From positions 510,759,176 to 510,823,175 of the forward strand of contig CM057347.1 in NCBI GenBank assembly GCA_030015575.1: DNA of 64,000 nt, written 5' to 3'. The notes beneath the pieces are model-generated. The model was not told where the DNA came from. It saw nothing but the letters and a program-made list of their open reading frames with translations, and made no database searches. Within the stretch, counting starts at the first letter, position 1. Each line of letters starts with the position of its first letter. Shown here piece after piece: positions 1-12,489 of the stretch. The position numbers were made by a program, and so were the translations under genes. Source of the DNA: Agapanthus africanus (lineage: Eukaryota; Streptophyta; Magnoliopsida; Asparagales; Amaryllidaceae).

Positions 1-2872
1 GTCGGCCGATTCCGGCGACGACCCCAACACAAAAAATGTGTCTTTTGGTCTTCCCTGTACACCTGCAAAATTTTATTCTCAGACCATTTCCAGAGCTCTT
101 TTAAAACCCCATTTACTCTACTTTTATTACATTTTAATATATTTTAATATATTTTTTAAATTAAAACCCTTCATCTACCCTAACCCCAGCCTAACCCTAT
201 AAATACCAACCCTACACACTACCCCCTCATCCCAAATTCTGAGCCAACTCTCAAGAATTTTCAAGAAAACTTGTGTACTTTGAAAACGAGCAAGAAGCGA
301 AACTACGGCGAATTTTCTGGCGAACTTCCGACGACCATCCTAGGAGCTCCCGGTGACGAAACGACGCACCGGCGACTCCTCCCGATCCATCTCCCTCTCC
401 TTGTTGTCCTAAACCTGTAAATCCCCAAATTCTACCTCACTTTTCTTTTCTAAAATACGGATTTACAAAACCCGACGGAATCGGAACAAATCCGATTTTC
501 GATTCGGTTTCTTTATAAAACTTCACTTCTCGTTAATACAATTATACTTAAACCCTCTCATGTTGACTATTAAACACTAATCAACCAAATTGATCAAGTT
601 TCATATCACAAAATAATTGCTAGTTCCTTTTACCATATTTTTTCATTTAAATACCACATAGTTCCTTTTACGACATTTAAACCATTAAACTTATTATACA
701 TTTAAGTAGATCATGAGGTAACGACCTACCTCCTCACACACTCATATGCAACATAGCATGATACCCTCGGGAACATAAAATACGGGAAATCAACATCTTT
801 ACAAATAAATAACCTTTGAGCTAATTAAAAAAATATCTAGACTCAGCCAATTAAGGACTGTCGCGCTTATTAGGATAGAGGAAGGTTGTGGGCATTCAGT
901 CATTTATCTAAACCTGACTTTGTGGTGCATAGGCTAGACAAGTGAGAAAGGTAACTTTAAAAGGCCCGTCTCATAGTGATTCGTGAGCGGAACCCTTCTT
1001 TCTTCACTTGTACTTACCTGGCCACAATTGGCGGTGAAGAGGCGATTTGAGAGATATCTCAAAACTTGTCGCTTTGGACCAGTTAGGAGCAGTCTAGTTA
1101 ACTTAGGAGACCCTAGAACATAGAATACGGGAAATCGACATCTTTATAAATAAATACCATAATTAATAAAACCGTTTTTCCTTAATGATTAGTATTTATA
1201 CAAATCTTTGCAAAGCGCCGCTACAACCCATTTGGGGAACCCATTCGGGATGGTGCGGATTATCGCACATCCTCGGGCTTAGTAGTGTGAGATGCAGACC
1301 TCCGCAAGGAGCCTTCGGTCTCGAAAGATTTAAAATACGACATCTTAAGAAAACGAGATTTCTAGAATATTATATATATACTAAAATTATTTTCATATAA
1401 ATATATGTATATGTAACATAAAAATATCTATTTTGAATTGTTATAAATATTCCACTTTTTTCTAAAAATGTCACAAGAATCAATTTTACACTAAAATATC
1501 ATGAATTCCATACAAAACCAATATTACAAATAAATACCACTTATTATGAAAATAGGATATTTTCACTAAAAATATCACAATATAAAATCTACATTCATTA
1601 CAACTCCAAAGACGATTAATAAATACTTGGGGTGTAATTTGAAAACTATAAAAGAGTATTTTTACATAAAACCCCTCAAGTTCTATAAATTACCCTAAGG
1701 ACCCTAGTAAACATAGGTTTAAGCGGAACCAATCTCTTGAGCCTCAGGGAGCCAGAAAAGTGGGTGCTTTCCTATTTAAGGTAGACAACTTAATAATGGT
1801 GTTATCAATACGGTAATCGTCTTTGAAAAAGACACAAATCTTGCAGTCCATGTGTAGCGGTTACCGATAATATCAAAACAATCAGGAATTCAATTTACTT
1901 CTCTAATTGTCTGACTCAGATTGAGTCTCATTATAATCTGACTTGAATATGATTCAAGTACAATCTACAATCTATAATTTACAATATTACAATTCAATAT
2001 GAATCCATGAATCCATTATTCCATATATTCAATCTATCAACTTGACTGAACCGAACCATGGATATAAATCCATTTACATGATTCTACAGTTATTCCATTT
2101 ACATGATTATACAGTTACATCCGTTTACTGATATCATGGTTTTGGTCAGTCATCCAACTATACAATCTATACAATACAATGCAACAATACAATCAAAACA
2201 ATACGGGGTTTTAAGGGGTAGATTGGTACGGAAGGTGTTAAAAGTGGCACGAGACAGTAAGATTAAGACACCTAACCTATATTCCGTTGCTGTTGAACCG
2301 TGGCTTAACGGTTCCTCGTACATTCCGTTTGCCCTGATCTCTAGCATATAGAGACCCCTCTCGTATACACTGGCATTCTTCTGTACCAAGTTACAAACAA
2401 CAGCGTTAACACAACATTACAACAATATAATACAACTCTAAAAGATACCTCTTATTCTGTCTATTTCTTCCTTATCTTTGGGACTTACCGAGCAACCTGT
2501 TCGCTGACGACATTTTCTTTCATTCTTCTTTGAATGTCATCAGGTGATCTGGATACTTCGGAGATCGAGCTCACTGCTGAAGACTTGGACCAGTTCAGTG
2601 AAGATCCCGAGCTCTAGTCATTATACACTTTCTATTCAGTACTTTTCATTTCTATTATGCCATTGTTTAGGCATTGCTTTATTTAAGTTGTATTTACTTT
2701 CCATGTATTGTACAGAAAGAATGTGAATAAATAAAGTTGTTTTTATTATATCACGTCTCTTGTGCTTTATTTTTTATATTGCTTAGATACGCTTAGCGTA
2801 TTTACTTCATATTAAATATGTAGCGGACCAGTCGCGTCCCCTTCGCCGTATACCGGGAAGCGGGGTGAGACA
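1..2872 (+). repeat. Chromovirus LTR, plus orientation, copy 1 (left end cut by window)
   Basis: LTR-like sequence with a TATA-like 'ctataaatacc' near 198 read on the plus strand, AATAAA signals near 2727-2735, and an end 'gggaagcggggtgagaca' at 2855-2872. It is homologous, in inverted orientation, to the LTR next to the chromovirus gag (49281-51942): both share the end block, the AATAAA-rich tail, a short acidic reading frame and a block reading 'gatggtgcggattatcgcac'. Copy 1 carries 345 bp (771-1115) absent from copy 2, bounded by imperfect 43 bp direct repeats at 771 and 1116. No host gene is seen. The family assignment rests on homology inside this window. Confidence 0.6.
2534..2617 (+). 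other. Conserved 27-codon acidic reading frame inside LTR copy 1
   Basis: An ATG at 2534 opens 27 codons ending in TAG at 2617. The product is acidic (ending EDLDQFSEDPEL). A pyrimidine-rich tract and a 3'-splice-like AG (2542-2543) lie at its start, and AATAAA signals lie about 110 bp downstream. The same frame with the same length is at 4547-4630 in copy 2. It may be a terminal exon of a spliced LTR transcript; no known protein is recognised. Confidence 0.4.
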
Positions 2873-4895
2873 CCGACGGAAGTGGAGTTAATCCAACTTC
2901 CGATTCGGTTTTTCCTTAAAATTCATATTTTTCTTAAACACAATAATACCAAACTCTCACATCATGATCATTTAACATTAAAAAAATATATTGACAAGTT
3001 TTATATCAAAAGAATTTATATTTCAATTTTTATAGCACTTTTACAGAAAAATACCATATAGTTTAGTTTCGACATAAAACATCATTACCCCTTGCTATAC
3101 CTTTAGATAGTTCACGAGGTAATGACCTATCTCCTCACAACACACATATGTAACATAGCATGGTAATATTTGGGAAAATACATTTGGGAAAATATGATTT
3201 TACACAAAACTATCTCCGACTTATAAAAACCTTTTTCTACAAGATATGTATTTTTAACAAATCTTTGCAATGTGCAGCTAAAACCCATTTCGGGAAACCC
3301 GTTCGGGATGGTGCGGATTATCGCACATCCTCGGGCTTAGTAGCGTGAGATGCAGACCTCCGCAAGGAGCATACGGTCTCGAAAGATTTAAAATACAATT
3401 TTCTTTAGAAAAATGTGATTTCTATTATAAATAAAACTTATATTTTTAATTAATAAATATATATATAATTAATATCAAAATATCTATTTTTAATATTTAT
3501 AATATTACACGTTTCCAAATTTCAAAAAAATATCTCATTCGCAAGAAAATACCATACAATTCCAATATTACAAATAAATACCATATATTAAGAAATTAGG
3601 GTTTATTCACTAGAAATGTCGTATTGATAAAGTATACATCTATGAAAACTCTAAAGACAATAATAAAATATTTGAGGTGTATTTTGAAAATTATACAAAA
3701 TTATTTTACATAAAACCTCCTCAAGTTATACTAAATTATAATAAGGACCCTAGTAAACATAGATTTAAGCGGGACCAGTCTCTTGAGCTTCAGCGAGCCG
3801 GAGATATAGGTGCTTTCCAATTTAAGGTAGACAACTTAACAAATGGTGTTATCAACATGGTAATCGTCTTTAAAAAAGACACAAATCCTGCCGTCCATAT
3901 ACAGCGGTTACCGATAACACCAGAACCTAATTCAAGACTTCAATTTCTTTTCTAATTGTCTGACTCGGACTGAGTCTCAATATATTCAATCTGATTTGAA
4001 TATAATTCAAGTACAAACTACAATTCAACATGAATCCATGAATCCATATATTCAATCTATTCAATCTATACAACTTGACTGAACCGAACTATGGATATAC
4101 CTCCATCTGCATGATTCTCCAGTTACATCCATTTACTGATATCATGGTTTCGGAAAGTCATCCATCTATACAATTCAAATTATAAGACAATACAATACAA
4201 ACAATACAATCAAGACATCGCGGGGTTTATAAGGGGTAGATTGGTACAGAAGGTGTTAAAAGTGGCACGAGACTGCAACCATAAAAACACCTAATCTGAA
4301 TTCAATCGCCGTTGTTCCGGGTATTATTGACGGAGTCTTGTACTCTATATACCGTAGTCTTTGGTCTAGTGAGACTCCTCTCGTATACACTGGCCTCTTC
4401 TGTACCAAGTTACAAACAACAGCGTTAACACTAAATACAATATTATAACAATATATACTCTACTTTGTCTATTCCCTTCTTGTCTATTTTACAGGACTTA
4501 CCGAGCGATTTGTTCGCTGACGACATTCTCTTTCTTTTTCTTTGGAATGTCATTAGGTGATTCGGACTCACTGGAGATCGAGCCCACCAGCGAGGATTTA
4601 GACCAGCTAGCTTTCGACCCAGAGCTTTAGATTCCTTGTACATATTTAAATTCTGTATTTTCCATTTCTGTTATGCCACTGTTTAGGCATTACTTTCATT
4701 CCATGTATTTATTTTTCAGATGTATTGTAAAAATAATGTTAATAAATAAAGTTGTTGTTCAATATATATCTATTGTCATCGTCTCTTGTGCATTTTACTA
4801 ATATTGCTTAGATACGATTAGCGTGTTTATTTCAGAGTAAATACGTAGCGGCCAGTCGCGTCCTCTGCCCGTATACTGGGAAGCGGGGTATGACA
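2873..4895 (+). repeat. Chromovirus LTR, tandem partial copy 2 without promoter region
   Basis: The sequence from 2873 repeats 472-2872 in direct orientation (both start 'ccgacgga') with moderate divergence, and ends with a parallel 'aagcggggtatgaca' at 4895. The TATA/promoter part of copy 1 (1-471) is missing, so this is a tandem duplication of the R-U5-like portion, not a complete LTR. It abuts the inverted 3' end of chromovirus F at 4896. Confidence 0.6.
4547..4630 (+). other. Conserved 27-codon acidic reading frame inside LTR copy 2
   Basis: This is the equivalent of 2534-2617: ATG at 4547, TAG at 4628-4630, again 27 codons. Residues EIEPTSEDLDQL match the first copy despite many nucleotide changes. 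A pyrimidine tract ending in AG (4555-4556) precedes the conserved part. A third relative on the minus strand at 49433-49517 keeps the acidic core but has a 1 bp shift at the ATG and an internal TAG. Confidence 0.4.
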
Positions 4896-5144
4896 CTCAG
4901 GTTGTAATACTCTTTTCTTGTATATAAACAGGAAAATTTCTGTACAGAGATTTCAGAGTCATTACATTCTACCCTCCTTATAAAAATTTCTTTCTCGAAA
5001 TTTACATTTACATAGAGACTAATTTTCAAATAGATAAGAGTATCTTGCATGCATGTCTTATTCTCGTTCCCATAATGATTCTCCTGGCGTATCCTTTCTC
5101 CACATCACTCGGACCAAGTTTACTTTCTTGTTCCGTAATGTTTT
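4896..5144 (-). pseudogene. Chromovirus F: chromodomain C-terminal part and pol 3' end
   Basis: Read on the minus strand from 5144, this encodes the second half of a chromodomain (residues LRNKKVNLVRVMWRKD..., then a W-E-R-E motif) followed by the C-terminal tail typical of Tekay-like chromoviruses (NDSEISVQKFSC). In the family the chromodomain lies at the integrase C-terminus and steers integration into heterochromatin. The N-terminal half lies 39 kb away at 44489-44588. The two halves were separated by element A; taking A and one target-duplication copy away makes the frame continuous. A small shift occurs near 5050. The tail runs directly into an inverted LTR end at 4895. Confidence 0.8.
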
Positions 5145-8100
5145 TGTTCCCGTCAATTTTTTTTGGCTCAGAGCTTGCTGTTCCCTTATAAAAATAAAGA
5201 GAAAGCTCCACGTGTTAAATACATGCACCCACATGCAAAGCATGTAACTATCAGCTCAGGTAGCGCCACACGTGAAGTTCACGTGGGCGCCAATGTGCAA
5301 AGCATAGAAGCGTCTTTTCCCCTAATATTTAAACATAATAAAACAGCTAAACTCTGTTAAAATTTTGTTGAGGCAGTGCCTCACGTGTCCTTCACGAGGG
5401 CGCCAACGCCAGCGCCAGCGCCAATCTTGTAGGATTAATCCTATAGTGGCGCCGCACGTGCTCCTCACTTGGGCGCCAGTATGCAAAGTATAGGAGCACC
5501 TATCATAAATAAGAATTAAATTCTTAAGTGGCGCCGAAGTGCACAACACGTGAGCGCCGGCGCCTAAATTAAAAACAAGTAGAGTTAAATTCTTTATGGG
5601 GATACTTCCCTAAAAACTGGGATATTCTCTGTTAAACAGAGCCGTTGGATCAAAAATCCAATGGTGATAATAAATCATCAGACGATAACTTATATTTGGA
5701 AAATATTTTCCTTCTAATATGGAAAGATCTTTTTCTAACAGAGAATCTTGGATTTAAAATCTAATAGTGATAAAATATCACCAATTAAACTATCTGATAG
5801 AATTAAATTATATGTGGGAAATATTTTCCTAATCTTTCTCAAATTAGGAAGATCTTCTCTGTTAAACAGAGGACCCTTTGATCAATGATCTAACGGTGAT
5901 CATCTGATAAAATAAAATTCTATCTTAGGAATATATTTTCCTAATCTTGGAAAACTAACAAGATATTCATATAACAGAATTAATTCTATGTTAGGAAAAT
6001 ATATTTCTAAACTTGTTAAACTAACAAGATATTCATATGATAGAATAAAATTCTAATCTCGTTCAACTGACAAGATATTTATATTATAGAATAAAATTCT
6101 ATGTGATAGAATAAAATTCTATGTTGGAATAAAATTTTAATCTTGTTAAATTAAAAAGATATTCATATAACTGAATTAAATTCTATATTAGGAAAAAATA
6201 GTCCTAATCTTGTTAAGCTAACAAGATATCCATATGATAGAATAAAATTCTAATCTTGTTAAACTAATAATATATTCGTATGATAGAATAAAAATCTATC
6301 TTAGGAAAATATTTCCTAATCTTATTAAACAAACAAGAAATCTTCTCTGTTAAACAGAGAGCCTTTGAATTAAAAATCGAACGGTGAATAAAATTCACTG
6401 ATTGATTTACGAGATCATTTTGATTTATCATGAAATCAATCATGATATCTTAATAAGAGATTTTTTCAAGAAATTGATTTTTCTCCTCTCCTATTAATAT
6501 GAACAAAGAGATTAATCAAAGAAAATGAGAGAGGAAAAAAGGAAAGGAGACCCCCCCATAAGCTTCTGTAAAAATACAGAAGGATAAAAAAAAAACAGAG
6601 AATTTAATTCTCTTAAAGAAGAATATCTCCCTCCTAAAAGCCCTGGGTATAGAAAAAGAAGAGATCAAAATATCTTATTTATCTAACATAGCATATCTAA
6701 GCGTTTAACCCTTTTAAAAGAACTTAATTCTTTCTCTGGATCTGAGATCCACAAGAGAAGTCCCTACAAGTTGAGAATTTAATTCTCAATGGAAAGATCT
6801 TGTTCTGGAGAATCAAAAATTCAGGGAAGAACAAAATTGAAAAGAAAGAAAATGGAGTTCATAATACTCCAGGAACTTAGTTCCTTCAAATCAAGAACTT
6901 AGTTCTTTAAAGAATCCGATCCATGATTCTCAAAATAGTTATCTTGGTGATCCTTAATGGTCAAAATACCATTAATAGAGGTCTAATCTTTTTTGAAAGC
7001 ATGAATATGGAAAACATGGAGTTCATAATACTCCAGGAACTTAGTTCCTTCATATAAAAAGAACTTAGTTCTTAAAGAACCTGATCCCAAATCCTCAAAA
7101 TAGTGATCTTGGTGATCGTTAATGGTCAAAATATCATTAACAGAGATTTAAGTTCTCTAAAAATATAAACAGAGATAAAATCTCCAAAAAGAACTTAGTG
7201 TCTCAAGTGAAACACACGTGGGCGCCCAAAACAGAAGGCCAGCGCCTCACGTGAAACACACGTGAGCGCTGAGTAAAATTCTTAGCACTTCATATGCAGC
7301 CAAAACGGCTGAGTGCTTAGCACTGATTGTGCAGCGCCCAGCGCCTCATGTGAAATACACGTGAGCGCCATAAAAGATTAGCTCTTAGCACTATTATAGC
7401 ACCTCACGTGATATACATGTGAGCGCTATATGCAACCGAGTGCTTAGCACTGCTGGGTGTTACAGAAAGCCAATCTTAGCCCAAATTGGCTAAGTTTCCT
7501 GAAATTAAACTTCTTTGATTTTAAATCAAGCGAGTCCATATACTCGTGATTTCCAAACTGATCTTAGTCTCAAACATGACTAGTGATCTCTCATTGATGA
7601 TATCCAAAATGATATTCATCCCATGCTTCCTAAGTTAATCTTAGTCTCAAATAAGGCTAATAATTCTTAAATGATCCATCATGATCTTTTCCTCAAATAC
7701 GGGATTTGGTTCAAGGGTACATCTCTCCACACCTTTGATATATGTCATTGTAATTTCTTAACATCTTTAGAAAGGTGGTTGGTCCCGACAACTAACAACT
7801 CTTTTCTCATCCCAACTTGATGTAAAACTTCATCAAGACTGGGAATGATATATCCCATTTTGATGCACTTCCAAATTGACGTGCACACATCAAATCAGAC
7901 CGCACCCCAAAATGGGTGCATTCCATGTCACCATTGTTCATTCCGTCACGTAATGAATACACGTGCGCGCATGATGAATAATGGACTGAAATGTCCTTAA
8001 ACTAATCTTCGCCCCGAACACGACGATAATGGATCGAAATTTCCTTAAACTAACATTCGTCCCCAAAAAGTGAATGTTGGACTGAAATGTCCTTAAATTA

Positions 8101-8870
8101 ATATTCGCCTCAAACATGGAAATGTTAGACCGAAATGTTCTTAAACTAACATTCAACCCAAACAGGGAATGTTGGACCGTGACGTCCTTAAACTAATATG
8201 TTTTTCTCTGCGGATTGTCTCCATAATGACTACCGTATACTATCCATGGGCTATTCATATATGATCTAATGATCAGTTGAGCCCATATGCTCACTGCTCA
8301 TAGGTCGATCTTAATATCAAATATGGTTAATGATCCTTAGATTAAACCCAAATATTCCATGAACCGATGGACCTCACAAATGTGAGATCTGCGTCCTAAG
8401 TTCATTCCCGTTGGCAAACCAAGCTACCAACGTGGGCCCCGTCAAGAAAAATTCTTAACCTAAACCCAAATCTCAATTATACGGATTTGGACTAATTCGC
8501 GCCCTACGGGCGACGACACAAACTAGTCTCCATATACAATCTACGGGCAACCAAAAAAAAAAAAAACACACGACACGAAATGAACTTCCGAAGCAGGAGA
8601 AAGTGGTTATCGCAATACGATAACGTAATTAACTGCAGGGGCTTGCGCCTGCAGGGAAGAGCATCCCCACAATAAAAAACCCCTCATAAAATGAGGGGGA
8701 ATCTGATAAAGTCTGCTATAACGGTCGCGTCTATCCAAACCTTCGATATATGGTGCCATAAATCAACTTGGTATCTTCGGAGAGGTGGACAGATAAATCC
8801 AAATAGTATCTGCCCCCAGATCCAGGCACGACGATCCATCCTAGTTCGTCTCCGTTTCCGGCGGTGAACA
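5145..8870 (+). repeat. Left LTR of Tat-like element A (3.7 kb)
   Basis: Starts 'tgttcccgtcaa' and ends 'ggcggtgaaca'. The same sequence begins at 16371 and ends at 44488, interrupted by element B; the two copies are 3726 and about 3717 bp. Contents: a TATA-like 'cttataaaaataaag' near the start, many CACGTG palindromes (5209-5552 and 7215-7420), an AT-rich array of roughly 60-70 bp units with 'gatagaataaaattcta' (about 5930-6330), a run of about five 50-60 bp units (7975-8190), AATAAA at 8671 and a hairpin at 8680-8698. No coding sequence is seen. Confidence 0.88.
8680..8698 (+). promoter_or_regulatory. Hairpin near LTR end of element A
   Basis: An 8 bp perfect inverted repeat (CCCCTCAT / ATGAGGGG) with loop AAA lies just after AATAAA (8671). 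The equivalent in the right LTR (about 44297-44315) is kept with one change. Its position fits an R/U5 RNA structure near the polyadenylation site; the role is inferred. Confidence 0.45.
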
Positions 8871-8875
8871 GATTC

Positions 8876-8894
8876 TGGCACGCCCGATGGGACC
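8876..8894 (+). other. Putative primer binding site of element A
   Basis: 'tggcacgcccgatgggacc' begins 5 bp after the LTR end. It starts with TGG, as expected for a sequence complementary to a tRNA 3' CCA end, and resembles primer sites known from Tat-lineage Gypsy elements. I do not assign the tRNA. Confidence 0.55.
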
Positions 8895-9153
8895 TTTTCC
8901 TCTTTCCACTCCACACTTCGTGTGTCGTGTTTCGCGAACAAAGTCACGGTTCACTATGGTTTCCCTTGGATTTAAGGTACTAAAATTTGGTGCCTTACTC
9001 ATATGCAGAAGAAGAAGAAAATCGATGTCTTCCAACTGCACCTCTTGCAACAGAAACTCTCGCTCCATCCCAACTTGAGGCGTAACCTACGAGCCTAACG
9101 CGGCCTCTATCTTTTCAATGCCGGTGGGGAAAGTAATATAAGCCACTACTAGG
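8895..9153 (+). other. Leader of element A
   Basis: About 260 bp between the primer site and the first gag-like sequence. Short overlapping frames occur on both strands, but none shows a recognisable domain. Confidence 0.5.
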
Positions 9154-11122
9154 TTGTTCTTCGGGACTATGCTCCCATCAATGAGTTTCGGTGCCTCAGC
9201 GCCGCAAGAAGAAGCTCCCAAGAGGTTGGTCTTCAATCTACTGGCAACCACAACAGCCTCTTTCAACAGGTCGTCCAAAGCTGACGTCTCAGTCTTTAAC
9301 AGGCTGGGCAAGAACCCAAACGGGCTCGGAAAGAAACCCGTGATACCTGAAGGGGCTACCCCAAAATGGATAGCCCTCCAAACTCCTGCTACGGGCGAAG
9401 CCTTCAAAGGTGCTTCCCCTAATAGAAAGCCGGTCTTTGAAAGATTGGCCGGGCATCCTCAAACCCTGCTAAGGACATCAGTATTCAATAGGTGACACCA
9501 ACAACGGCCCCTCACTAAAGCGGGAGGCACGAAGAAGCTGCTTCCAAATCTGAGGCAGTCCCGTCTACAAGACACACTCGACGTCGCCACTGGCATTGGG
9601 TGAGAAAAGCTGGGGGCAATTCTCCCTCTAGACTTATCCCACCAGCTCCAACGGTGGAAGTTGACGCTACTGTTCCAACCGGGAACAGCTTTGATCTACT
9701 CAGGAGGGTATGCAAGAACTCTCCAACGGCGGTGCTAAAGAAAATGCCCCCACCAACAGAGGTCATTGCTCAAGCAGAACCGGAGCGCCCCTATCAGCAG
9801 CTCTCCTCCCAAATTCATAGGGTCTGGCGAAAAGTCCAGGACTCTGTGATTGATCAAAACTACTCTCATCGACTGAAGAAATCGAAGGCTCGGCAAGAGA
9901 AAGACTGACCCTCCATCATACAACGAGGGACTTCTTCTACACAGGTGCCTGTTACAACGGCTCCTTCAATTTCAACCTCCCACAAAAGGATGAGGCCGGA
10001 GAAAATCCCACCGCCGACAGCAAACTCCAAAGACGATGGACCCAAATGCCCTAAGTCTGGGGGCATGATCGTACATACGGTCTACATGGCTTCCGGGAAA
10101 GAAGAAAGCCGTGCTTCTGTAGGTCACCGGCCGCAAACTCGGTCGCTGACAAAAGCTCAGGAGCATCGATAAAAGCTCCAAGAGATGCTGACCAAAATGT
10201 CAGCACTTACCGGGAAGAAAGAAAGCCCGAACACAACAGCCGAACAGCGTTAGGAGCAGAAGACCGATACAGAGTTCCTGCGAAGGGTGCTTGAAAGAAA
10301 GGACAAGAAAGCTGCTAAGCAGGCTGTTAACATAAAGAAGATGGCTCTCTTGTTCCAGGATATGGTTGGAATAATGATCCAGCCAGAACCCCCAGCCGAG
10401 GATCCGCCGATAATCATCGAGGATGACAGAGGGAAAACATCGAACCCTCTTCCAGCTTTATCGGTAGCCAAAGAGGAAACAATCTCCAAGGCTGCTCTTG
10501 ATGATTATATCGCTCATCAAATACAAGCTCATCAAGCTAATGAAGCCACAGGCCAAATCGTCAGAACTGAGCGACCATATCCAGGCTGGTATGACCAAAT
10601 TAAATACCCGCCAGGATATACGATCCCTAAGTTCCATGTATACAAGGGGAAAGGAAACCCACACCAGCACATTACGCGTTTTAAATTCTTGTGCGGCAAC
10701 ACTGGGATATACTACTCCTCCGACAGTTCGTCAGCAGTCTGGCGGGTATCGCGTTCGAATGGTATGCGGAACTATCAAATGATTCCGTGAAGACCTTCGA
10801 CGAGATGGATAAGCTCTTCTATCAAAGATTCGCTAGTGCAGATAAATGCACTACCGTGGCGGCATTAGTCAACGAAAGGGTTGGACCGAACGAGACTTGG
10901 GTTTAATATGTTACTCGATAGCGAAAACTCTGGTAAAAATCCGAGCAACGCATCGACGGAGCTGCAGCCATAGGAATGTTCATAGCCACTCTTAACCCAA
11001 ATTCAAAGGTGTTCCTATTTATGGCTCTCTTCAAGCCGACGACCTTCCAAGAGCTCATGGATAAAATAACTCGATTGTATCAGATGGGTCAAGACCCTTC
11101 ATCATCCGATGAAGATGAATGA
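9154..11122 (+). pseudogene. Degenerate gag of Tat-like element A
   Basis: Gag fragments lie in several frames. An upstream part (9154-9495, 9600-9908) has repeated FNRLG/FERLAG-type motifs seen in Athila/Tat gag proteins. The capsid-like part starts near 10287 and contains YPPGYTIPKFHVYKGKGNP, then, after a frameshift near 10690, LRQFVSSLAGIAFEWYAELS and a stretch to an acidic end (SSSDEDE, TGA at 11120-11122). Stops and shifts near 9500, 9910, 10690 and 10905 show it is dead. Gag forms the virus-like particle core. No protease, reverse transcriptase or integrase follows, so A is a gag-only, non-autonomous type. Confidence 0.75.
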
Positions 11123-11729
11123 AAAGTGGAGGCAAGGTAGCATTTGTTGCCAACGCTCAACAAAAAATGAGTGGCTCTGAAGCAACCTACCGCCAAATAG
11201 TGACGGCGTGGGTTCTCGCTCCCACCGAGATATACACAGGGGGCATATTTCTCACTGGCGTAAGAATCTCTACGTGGGATGGTCTTTTCTTCGTAAAGAA
11301 CAGAAAGCATATCAAGGGACCTACAAGCAGGTCCTATAATCAAGTGGAATATCCTACTTGAACCAAAAAACTATGGGAGAGATGCGAAATCCATATCCCA
11401 CTCCGAATCGGATAATGAGGGGAGAACCCCCCAAGTCAAGTCCATTCATCCAAGAAAGAGGAAGACTCGGCAGAATGAATGACGTGATATCTCGTTCCTT
11501 CATATATGAAGAAGATGCTCCATCAGTATCGGAAAGCGACATTTATGAGAAGGGGGCAGGTGCCGTTTAAAATACCCGGTATTTCCCGCAAAATAACCTG
11601 ATTGCTGTGATGGTAAAATAAGCAGTCCAAGAGGGTAAAGACAGCCTAAGGCGTGAAGTGTCCATGCATATAAAAGACATGCAGCAGTGCCTCAGCAAGC
11701 AAGCATTGGAAGGAATGAGTTATGTAACT
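11123..11729 (+). other. Element A post-gag remnant
   Basis: A 70-codon frame at 11358-11570 (containing NPYPTPNRIMRGEPP) may be a gag-pol linker remnant. Nothing matches protease, reverse transcriptase or integrase. The tandem repeats begin directly after it. Confidence 0.4.
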
Positions 11730-12310
11730 TCCCGACCAAACGACGACAATGGACCGAGAAGTCTCTAAACTAGTGCGTCGTCCTAAACATGGCAATGTTG
11801 GACCGAGATGTCCCTAAACTAGCATTTCGTCCCGAACATGGGAATGATGGACCGAAACGTCCCTAAACTAGTGCGTCGCCTCAAACAGGGTGTGTCGCCC
11901 TAAACACGACGATAATGGACCAAGAAGTCCCTAAACTAACAATCCAACTCAAACATGGCGATAACGGACCGAAATGTTCCTAAACTAACAATGGACCGAA
12001 ATGTCTTTAAACTAACATTCGTCCCCAAAATGGGAATGTTGGATAAAAATGTTCTTAAACTAATATTCGACTTAAAAAACGAGGATGTTGGACCGAAACG
12101 TCCTTGCGTTCCCCTAAAAACAGGAATGTTGGACCGAAACGTCCTTAAACTAAAATTCGTCCCAAATATGAGAATATTGGATTGACACGTCCTTAAACTA
12201 ATATCCGTCCCCAAAATAGGAATGCTAGACCGAAAAGTCCTTAAACTAAAAAAATCGCCTCAAACATGGCGATAATGGACCGGAACGTCCATAAACTAGC
12301 GCGTCACCTC
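11730..12310 (+). repeat. Tandem array of about 50 bp units in element A
   Basis: About 11-12 diverged units of roughly 48-58 bp with the core 'ggaccgaaacgtccttaaac' followed by 'taacattcgtccc'. The same unit family occurs in the A LTRs (7975-8190 and about 43590-43810). Confidence 0.85.
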
Positions 12311-12489
12311 AAATACGGCGATATGCTCTCTTGAGATTTATATTGCAATCGAAGTTCCAACAGCGAAGGTTGCAACTCAAGTCCTACCGGCTACACAGCT
12401 ACTCCGGTGGTGAAACCACCACTAAGTCCCACCAGCAAATAGATGGGTAACCTACGATGAAGGTACTTTCAAAAGATTCACCACGTTAA

